From contig CAYMCP010000087.1 in NCBI GenBank assembly GCA_964388965.1, positions 1 through 12,288 on the forward strand: a stretch of 12,288 nt of DNA. The letters run 5' to 3'. How positions within the stretch are numbered: the stretch's first letter is position 1; every line of letters starts with the position of its first letter. A program made the position numbers and the translations under genes. Shown one piece after another: positions 7,243 through 12,288 of this stretch. The stretch is from Albibeggiatoa sp964388965 (GTDB lineage Bacteria; Pseudomonadota; Gammaproteobacteria; Beggiatoales; Beggiatoaceae). The notes under the pieces were generated by a model. That model was not told the DNA's origin and searched no databases. It saw only the letters and a list, made by a program, of their open reading frames with translations.

Positions 7243-7932
7243 TTGCAAGGTTTACTCTCCATCATTATTCCCACCTTAGATGCTCAAACGAGTATTGTTG
7301 ATACATTATTACCATTACAAACACTACGTGAACAAGGTCATGAGGTGATTGTGGTTGACGGTGGTAGTAGCGATCAAACTTGTCAACTCGCAATACCTTT
7401 AGCTGATCAAGTTGTTAGCAGTCTACGTGGGCGTGCGCAACAAATGAACTTAGGGGCGCAAGTTGCCACAGGTAAGGTATTCGTTTTTCTCGATGTTGGT
7501 ACTTTCTTACCACAATATGCTGATTTGATGATTTTAGTTTGCTTATTAAGCCGTCGCAAAGATTGGGGACGGTTTGATATTCACCTAGAAGGTACAAAAT
7601 TCTCTTTGCGCGTGATTGAAACATTCGCTAATTTACGTTCACGTTTAACGGGTATTGCGACAACTGAACAAGCTATATTCGTAAAACGCAGTACGTTTGA
7701 ACAAATACAAGGATTTCCAGAAATTCCTATTTTAGAAGATATTAGTTTAAGTCGGCAATTAAGGCGCAAAAGTCGCCCTGTATGTTTGAAAAATAAAGTA
7801 ACCGTATCAGAGCAACGTTGGGCAGAAAAAGGTTTAATGCGTACAATCGTTAGCATGTGGAAATTGCGTTTTGCCTATGCTTTGGGCGTAAGTCCCTGGA
7901 CACTAGAAAAACGGGTGGTGCTAGATAAGTAG
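7243..7932 (+). CDS. Family 2 glycosyltransferase, TIGR04283-like (rSAM/selenodomain-associated transferase 2)
   Basis: This 229-residue protein is colinear with the TIGR04283 group of GT-A fold transferases, whose acceptor is unknown. Family landmarks are LSIIIPTLDA (5-14), EVIVVDGGSSDQT (34-46), GRAQQMNLGA (63-72), WGRFD (108-112), RSRLTGI (132-138), the acidic PILEDISLS (162-170) and a C-terminal WKLRFAYALGVSP. The start is TTG at 7243, supported by GAGG (7231-7234) 8 nt upstream and by the family's N-terminus beginning right there. Two family-typical positions differ: FLHADTxLP is replaced by FLDVGTFLP (residues 82-90), and the usual GDQ is TEQ (141-143). It has no membrane segment and is probably cytoplasmic. 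It stands alone, without the radical-SAM or transferase 1 partners often found nearby. The changed metal-site motif makes activity uncertain. Confidence 0.85.
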   Translation: MQGLLSIIIPTLDAQTSIVDTLLPLQTLREQGHEVIVVDGGSSDQTCQLAIPLADQVVSSLRGRAQQMNLGAQVATGKVFVFLDVGTFLPQYADLMILVCLLSRRKDWGRFDIHLEGTKFSLRVIETFANLRSRLTGIATTEQAIFVKRSTFEQIQGFPEIPILEDISLSRQLRRKSRPVCLKNKVTVSEQRWAEKGLMRTIVSMWKLRFAYALGVSPWTLEKRVVLDK

Positions 7933-8131
7933 TGAATTTTTGATATTGTAAAGCAAATCGTAAAATTAAGGTCGAAATGTCAATTTGTCCAAAAAGCTTG
8001 AAAATCACATCAGGACTAGTTGGAATTTTGTACATCAGTATAATAATTATTTATCCAATTAAAATTTAACTTATTTCACTATTTAGACAAGCCTACCGCT
8101 TAACTTAATGGTATTGTGCGCCATTTTCCTA

Positions 8132-8144
8132 TGTCAATTTGACA
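8132..8144. promoter_or_regulatory. Operator-like inverted repeat TGTCAA-T-TTGACA
   Basis: The 13-bp site is a perfect inverted repeat around one base. Its right half, TTGACA (8139-8144), is also a consensus -35 box, with a weak TAAAAA 17 nt downstream (8162-8167). An 11-bp copy of the left part, ATGTCAATTTG, occurs at 7977-7987, 154 bp upstream. A regulator binding both sites could control the downstream molybdoenzyme gene; this is inference from symmetry and repetition. Confidence 0.35.
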
Positions 8145-8267
8145 GCATTTCTTTTCCAATGTAAAAATGTTTAAAATACAATCAATAAACTATTTAGTTA
8201 GCTCTGATTTGCGCAACGAAATTTCTCTATCCTGAGGGTGAATACTGACAAAATGACATAAAATCAA

Positions 8268-8297
8268 TTGATTCCAAAAAGACTAAAAGTTTATAAA
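8268..8297 (+). promoter_or_regulatory. Candidate promoter for the molybdoenzyme gene
   Basis: TTGATT (8268-8273) and TATAAA (8292-8297) are 18 nt apart. The start would lie near 8304 and give a leader of about 140 nt that includes the terminator hairpin at 8392-8426. The base composition makes chance matches common, so support is weak. Confidence 0.3.
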
Positions 8298-8391
8298 TTC
8301 AAAATGTTACCTAATAAAAAACAAATGGTTTATAAATTGCTAAAATCTTATTTACATGGTAATAACCTCTGTAGGTCATCATTGAAAACAT

Positions 8392-8426
8392 AAGGTCTCT
8401 AGCTGCACGAGTTAGAGACCTTTTTT
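8392..8426 (+). terminator. Strong rho-independent terminator in the leader of the molybdoenzyme gene
   Basis: AAGGTCTCTA (8392-8401) and TAGAGACCTT (8413-8422) form a 10-bp perfect stem with an 11-nt loop, followed by six T (8421-8426). It lies 20 nt before the ATG at 8446 and 7 nt before its ribosome binding site. It may end a transcript from upstream or act as an attenuator: AGGTC at 8373-8377 could pair with GACCT at 8417-8421 and prevent terminator formation. Confidence 0.75.
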
Positions 8427-8445
8427 AACGTATGGAGTCTGGTGA

Positions 8446-10968
8446 ATGGATACACTACAAAATTATCTCAATATTAATCGCCGTAGCTTTCTCAAAACCA
8501 CTGCACTAACCTCAATTACTCTATCTACTGGTCTCATTTCAGCCAAATCTCAAGCCTACGCTTACGAGCCGTACTACAAAGATGATGAATTAGAAACCGT
8601 TGTGACCAGTTGTGCGCATAACTGTGGGTCACGTCATGCCCTAATCGCACATAAAAAAGGCGATGTGATTGTACGTTTATCTACTGATGATGGACGCTTT
8701 CAAAAAGACGGTGTATATGGCAAAGATACTGAGGAAGAACCACAATTACGCGGCTGTTTACGTGGGCGTTCCTACCGACATCGAATTTATTCTCAAGAAC
8801 GTTTGCTATATCCGATGATGCGCGTTGGTGCGCGTGGTGAAGGCAAATTTCGCCGAGTAAGTTGGGAAGAAGCATTAAACTTTGTCGCTAATAAAATGCA
8901 ATACATTAAAAACGTCTATGGCAACACCGCATTACTCGATCAAAGTTATGCAGGCGCGTCGTGGGGTGTATTACACAAATCTGACCAAATTGAAGGTTTA
9001 CTAGGTCGATTTTTAGGTATGTTTGGTTGCCGTACCAGTTCATGGTCAGTTCCCTCATATCAAGCAACGACATTCAGCTCAAAGATTACTTTTGGCACAA
9101 TTCAAGACGGTAATGAAGATGATACATTTGCGCACTCTAAGCTGATTATTATGTGGGGCTGGAATCCCGCTTATACCTTTCACGGTGGTAATACCTTTTA
9201 TTACATGCGTTTAGCTAAACAGCGTGGCTGTAAATTCGTCCTAGTTGACCCGCAATATACTGATTCTGCATCAGCTTATGATGCGTGGTGGATTCCGATT
9301 CGCCCTAATACCGACGCGGCAATGATGGCAGGTATGGCACATTATATTTTTACTAATGAATTGCAAGACCAAGATTTTATTAATAAATTTGTGCAAGGTA
9401 TGGACGCGGAAACGATGCCAGATTGGGCACGTGATCAAGAAAATTTTAAAGATTACATTTTAGGCAAATCGGACGGACAGCCAAAAACGCCAGAGTGGGC
9501 GGCAGAAATTTGCGGTGTCGCTGCCAAAGACATTAAAAAATTAGCTGATATGTACGCAACAACTCAACCGGCTGCATTAAAAGCCTCTTGGGCACCGGGG
9601 CGTAATGCTTACGGTGAGCAGTACAATCGAATGGCTGCCGCATTGCAAGCTATGACCGGAAATATTGGTATTTTGGGAGGATGTGCTGAGGGCGTAGGCA
9701 AAGGTTGGCACGCAGAGTCAGTTGCTTATCCTTATGATGATAATAGTAATATTTGGTTTCAGTCTATTAAATCAGATCGTTGGGCGCATTGCGTATTGAA
9801 TTATCCGAATGTGAAACGTGAAGAAATTGGTTTGTGGCCACGTAGCGACGAAACAGATGGACATATTCCTAATATTCGCGGTATTTTTTGGCAAGGATCA
9901 GATTGGTTTAATCAATTGACAAATATTAATAAGGAAATTCAAGCGATTCATAAATTAGAATTAGTAGTGTGTATGGATTCGACAATTACGCCATCAGGTT
10001 TATGGGCGGATGTGCTATTACCTGTTGCAACTCATTTTGAACGCCATGATGTCGCATTACCTTGGTATAAAGGGCATTATTACATTCATCGTCCTAAAGT
10101 AATTGAATCTATGGGAGAAAGTAAAACAGATTTACAAATTTTTACAGAACTTGCTTACCGTCTAGGTTTTGGTAAGGAATATAATCCTAAAGCAGAACGG
10201 GGTTACTTTTTTGATAATGATGCAGTAGATGAACAATTTCTCAAAACGTGGTGGGAAGATAAAGTTATGCAACATCAACAAGTTGAAATGTCTTGGGAAG
10301 AATTTAAGCGAACAGGGATTTATAAATTTAAACTTGATCGTCCACATGTCGCATTTCAAGACAATGTGGAAAAGGGTGTTGCTTGGAATACTCCATCAGG
10401 AAAAATTGAAATTTTCTCGTCTAAATTGGCAAAATACACAGATTGGACTAAAACATCTTATGGTTCGTATATTCCTGCGATTCCAAAATGGATTGAACCT
10501 TGGGAATATCTCGGCAGTGAAAAAACTAAAAAGCATCCATTTCACTTAATCAGTCCACATCCACGTTGGCGTACCCATTCAATTTTTAATAATATCGCAA
10601 TTTTACGTGAAACTTACGCGCAAGAAGTAACAATAAATAGCAGTGATGCGATGAAATTAGGCATTAAAACTGGCGATACGGTGGAAGTGTATAATGACAG
10701 AGGTAAAGTAGTTGTTCCAGCTTATGTGACTCAGCGTTGTATGCCAGGTGTAGCGGTATTGCATGAAGGAGCATGGATGGATTTGGACGAAAACGGCATT
10801 GATAGAGCGGGTAATCCGGACTTTTTAACTGATGATAATCCTAGCCCCGCAGGTGCTTTTGCTTACAACACGGTGTTGGTGAATATCCAAAAAACCTGCT
10901 TAGAACATCGCTCAGGTTGGGATAAATTGGCAACCTCTCGTAGCCACCTGTTTAGACGCGATAATTAA
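8446..10968 (+). CDS. Tat-exported molybdopterin oxidoreductase, DmsA/YnfE-like catalytic subunit
   Basis: At 840 residues it is close to the family's usual length. A Tat signal (NRRSFLKTT, 11-19) with a hydrophobic core ends near SQAYA (35-39), so the mature enzyme should be periplasmic. The Fe4S4 motif reads C56-x3-C60-x3-H64 with C104 in CLRGRS; family members normally have Cys at the third position. RVGARGEGKF.RVSWEEA, the MGD-binding regions (IIMWGWNP, VDPQYTDSA, IPIRPNTDAA, TGNIGILGG) and the C-terminal dinucleotide domain (RTHSIFNNIAILRE, YNDRGKVVVPA, LHEGAW) are all present. Ser204 in SVPSYQ aligns with the molybdenum-ligating serine of DmsA. GGAG at 8434-8437 lies 8 nt before the ATG. 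The family reduces S- or N-oxides with electrons from a DmsB-type FeS subunit and a membrane anchor, but the next gene is convergent and neither partner is adjacent. The substrate is therefore open; other sulfur compounds are possible. Confidence 0.9.
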   Translation: MDTLQNYLNINRRSFLKTTALTSITLSTGLISAKSQAYAYEPYYKDDELETVVTSCAHNCGSRHALIAHKKGDVIVRLSTDDGRFQKDGVYGKDTEEEPQLRGCLRGRSYRHRIYSQERLLYPMMRVGARGEGKFRRVSWEEALNFVANKMQYIKNVYGNTALLDQSYAGASWGVLHKSDQIEGLLGRFLGMFGCRTSSWSVPSYQATTFSSKITFGTIQDGNEDDTFAHSKLIIMWGWNPAYTFHGGNTFYYMRLAKQRGCKFVLVDPQYTDSASAYDAWWIPIRPNTDAAMMAGMAHYIFTNELQDQDFINKFVQGMDAETMPDWARDQENFKDYILGKSDGQPKTPEWAAEICGVAAKDIKKLADMYATTQPAALKASWAPGRNAYGEQYNRMAAALQAMTGNIGILGGCAEGVGKGWHAESVAYPYDDNSNIWFQSIKSDRWAHCVLNYPNVKREEIGLWPRSDETDGHIPNIRGIFWQGSDWFNQLTNINKEIQAIHKLELVVCMDSTITPSGLWADVLLPVATHFERHDVALPWYKGHYYIHRPKVIESMGESKTDLQIFTELAYRLGFGKEYNPKAERGYFFDNDAVDEQFLKTWWEDKVMQHQQVEMSWEEFKRTGIYKFKLDRPHVAFQDNVEKGVAWNTPSGKIEIFSSKLAKYTDWTKTSYGSYIPAIPKWIEPWEYLGSEKTKKHPFHLISPHPRWRTHSIFNNIAILRETYAQEVTINSSDAMKLGIKTGDTVEVYNDRGKVVVPAYVTQRCMPGVAVLHEGAWMDLDENGIDRAGNPDFLTDDNPSPAGAFAYNTVLVNIQKTCLEHRSGWDKLATSRSHLFRRDN

Positions 10969-10983
10969 TTTTTAATTTAATCC

Positions 10984-11020
10984 GAGTTCGACGTAAAAAT
11001 CTAAAAATTATATCGAACTC
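10984..11020. terminator. Hairpin between two convergent genes
   Basis: GAGTTCGA (10984-10991) and TCGAACTC (11013-11020) form a perfect 8-bp stem with a 21-nt AT-rich loop. It lies 15 nt after the stop of the molybdoenzyme gene and 13 nt from the stop of the DAHP synthase gene. It lacks a T-run on either side, so it would be a weak or factor-assisted bidirectional terminator, or a barrier to read-through and 3' decay. Confidence 0.5.
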
Positions 11021-11033
11021 AGATAATGTTAAG

Positions 11034-12050
11034 TTAAATATCCCGACCAATTGCTTTTGCGATTGCGCTTAATTCGAGCACTAATGTTTTTAATTCATCT
11101 GGAGAGAGTGCTTGATCGGCATCGCACCACGCTTCACATGGTGTAGGGTGCATTTCGATTAATAAACCGTCGGCACCGGCTGCAATAGCTGCTTTTGATA
11201 ATGATGGGACAAGCCAAGCTTTACCACCTGCATGACTAGGGTCTACGATAACAGGTAAATGGGTTTCTTTTTTCAAAACGGGAATTGCCGTGACATCTAA
11301 CATATTACGGTAAGCTTTTTCAAAACCACGTACACCACGCTCGCACAAAATAATATTATGATTACCACCTGCTGCAATATATTCAGCCGACATAAGCCAC
11401 TCTGAAATCGTAGCGCACAAACCACGTTTTAAAATCACCGGTACGTGGACTTTACCCACTTCTTTTAGTAGATCAAAATTTTGCATATTACGTGTACCGA
11501 TTTGAATCACGTCTACACCACGTTCTAAAAAGCTGTCTAATGCACGCACATCCATCAATTCAGTTACAACAGGTAATTTGTACTTATCGGCGGCATTTTT
11601 GAGTATGTCTAAACCCTCGACACCTTTACCTTGAAAGCTGTAAGGACTGGTACGAGGTTTAAACGCACCGCCGCGCATTAAACGACAACCTGCATTAGTA
11701 ACACCTTGTGCTGCTGTGTCCATTTGCGCTTGGGTTTCAACCGAGCAAGGTCCACCAATTATTTGTATTGTATTACCACCTAATTTAACACCTGAAATAT
11801 CAATCATCGTATCTGCTTCGTGCCATTCTCGTGCTACTATTTTATAAGGTTTAACGACTCGGATCACTTTTTCAACGCCAGATAAAGCCTCAAGTGATTC
11901 TTTTGGTATCTGACGTTCGTCACCAATCGCGCCAATAATAGTACGCTCTACGCCACGCGACACATTAGTTGTTAAACCTACCTCTTCTATTTTTTTCTCG
12001 ACGGCTTTTATTTCTTCCTCTGACACCTGCGCATTCATGATAATAATCAT
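11034..12050 (-). CDS. aroF: 3-deoxy-7-phosphoheptulonate (DAHP) synthase, type I-beta, with N-terminal ferredoxin-like domain
   Basis: It condenses phosphoenolpyruvate and erythrose 4-phosphate, the first step of the shikimate pathway, in the cytoplasm. I start it at ATG 12050 (338 residues), preceded by AAGGGA (12058-12063) at 7 nt. An ATG 36 nt further upstream adds residues the family lacks. Residues 1-75 match the ferredoxin-like regulatory domain of the Thermotoga-type enzyme (ERTIIGAIGD, VVKPYKIVAREWH). The TIM-barrel part has GGPCSVE (99-105), RGGAFKPRTSPYSFQG (126-141), QIGTRNMQNF (183-192), LKRG (207-210), ILCERGVRGFE (234-244) and VDPSHAGG (269-276). Probable metal ligands are C102, H273, E299 and D310. 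In this family the N-terminal domain mediates allosteric inhibition by aromatic amino acids. The gene is intact and unremarkable. Confidence 0.95.
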   Translation of the reverse strand: MIIIMNAQVSEEEIKAVEKKIEEVGLTTNVSRGVERTIIGAIGDERQIPKESLEALSGVEKVIRVVKPYKIVAREWHEADTMIDISGVKLGGNTIQIIGGPCSVETQAQMDTAAQGVTNAGCRLMRGGAFKPRTSPYSFQGKGVEGLDILKNAADKYKLPVVTELMDVRALDSFLERGVDVIQIGTRNMQNFDLLKEVGKVHVPVILKRGLCATISEWLMSAEYIAAGGNHNIILCERGVRGFEKAYRNMLDVTAIPVLKKETHLPVIVDPSHAGGKAWLVPSLSKAAIAAGADGLLIEMHPTPCEAWCDADQALSPDELKTLVLELSAIAKAIGRDI

Positions 12051-12288
12051 ATAATTTTCCCTTATAGGCATTATTAATAGAGTCAATCAGTTTCATACAA
12101 ATAAAATTATCTGTCAACCGGAATACATCTATTCCAGCAATTCTCATTTTAAATTTCATGAATCTAGTCAATACCTTCGCCAAAGGTTGGAAAAAATGAG
12201 CACACGGGTAAAAAGTAAAGAGTCGAAATCCACCGCTTTTTATCAGCCAATTGCTCATGAACGAAATTAGCACAATTCTCCTATGTTG
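12051..12288 (-). other. Upstream region of the DAHP synthase gene; possible end of an upstream gene
   Basis: On the minus strand a TTGACA (12112-12117) is present, but no good -10 sits at the right distance. A small hairpin (ACCTT/AAGGT) lies near 12168-12182. One frame stays open from the window edge through to 11965. From a GTG at 12273, with AGGAG just upstream, it begins VLISFMSNWLIKSGGFRLF and is rich in Phe, Trp and Tyr before overlapping the enzyme gene. It matches nothing I recognise and is probably not a gene. A second frame from the edge ends in NIGELC and a TAA at about 12268, which could be the C-terminus of a neighbouring gene outside the window. Confidence 0.3.

Larger units (their letters stand above)
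7933..8391. other. Intergenic region without a gene
   Basis: These roughly 460 bases are very AT-rich and full of stops in all frames; I see no gene, RNA gene or mobile element. They do contain the repeated TGTCAATTTG motif (7977-7987 and 8131-8141), a TGACA direct pair near 8247-8258, and a candidate promoter at 8268-8297. The region probably carries the control signals for the molybdoenzyme gene at 8446. Confidence 0.5.

Noticed and set aside
7415..8035. Minus-strand open frames opposite and beyond the glycosyltransferase gene
   Set aside because: They are shadows of a well-supported gene and have no recognisable domains or ribosome binding sites.
10162..10549. Open frames at 10162-10359 (minus) and 10229-10549 (plus) within the molybdoenzyme gene
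   Set aside because: They overlap a conserved coding region in alternate frames; composition is basic and low in information.
11965..12273. 102-residue minus-strand frame as an aromatic leader peptide for the DAHP synthase gene
   Set aside because: It has a good AGGAG and many Phe, Trp and Tyr codons near its start, but it does not end before the enzyme gene, overlaps it by about 86 bases, and no terminator/antiterminator pair is visible.
1..12288. CRISPR array, tRNA or rRNA genes
   Set aside because: No regularly spaced direct repeats with unique spacers, and no cloverleaf or rRNA signature sequences were seen on either strand.

Overview
The window is AT-rich DNA that looks like a gammaproteobacterial sulfur-oxidiser chromosome, perhaps a Beggiatoa/Thioploca-like member of the Thiotrichales. 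That placement is inference from protein style: a large surface protein with two vWA domains and DUF11 repeats, a Fn3-like plus propeller protein, a TIGR04283 glycosyltransferase and a lone DmsA-like molybdoenzyme. No rRNA or marker gene confirms it.

Layout. Positions 1-4613 (minus) hold one uninterrupted reading frame for a secreted protein of more than 1,530 residues that runs off the left edge. A rho-independent terminator at 4641-4674 separates it from a broken gene. That broken gene (4688-6892) is the most interesting locus. Its 3' part lies on the minus strand (4688-5521) and its 5' part on the plus strand (about 5626-6785). The two parts are separated and bounded by two identical 104-bp MITE-like elements in inverted orientation. 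The 7-bp target duplication AGCTTTA is split between the inner edge of the right copy and the outer edge of the left copy, so the 5' part has been inverted relative to the 3' part. Removing one element plus one duplication copy restores a continuous Fn3-like domain. The 5' part carries seven 20-residue repeats and a strikingly antimicrobial-peptide-like cationic helix, and has lost its own start.

Positions 6893-7242 contain no gene but hold a promoter with a palindromic operator in its spacer and a possibly structured leader. A glycosyltransferase gene follows (7243-7932, plus, TTG start). Its usual HADT motif is changed to DVGT. Positions 7933-8445 are a 513-bp intergenic region with repeated TGTCAATTTG motifs and, just before the next gene, a strong terminator hairpin that may act as an attenuator.

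Positions 8446-10968 (plus) encode a Tat-exported DmsA-family molybdopterin oxidoreductase with no B or C subunit gene next to it. The third ligand position of its N-terminal iron-sulfur motif is His instead of Cys. It converges on a type I-beta DAHP synthase (11034-12050, minus), the first enzyme of aromatic amino-acid synthesis; a hairpin lies between the two stop codons. The last 238 bases contain only the upstream region of that gene and possibly the end of a gene lying outside the window.
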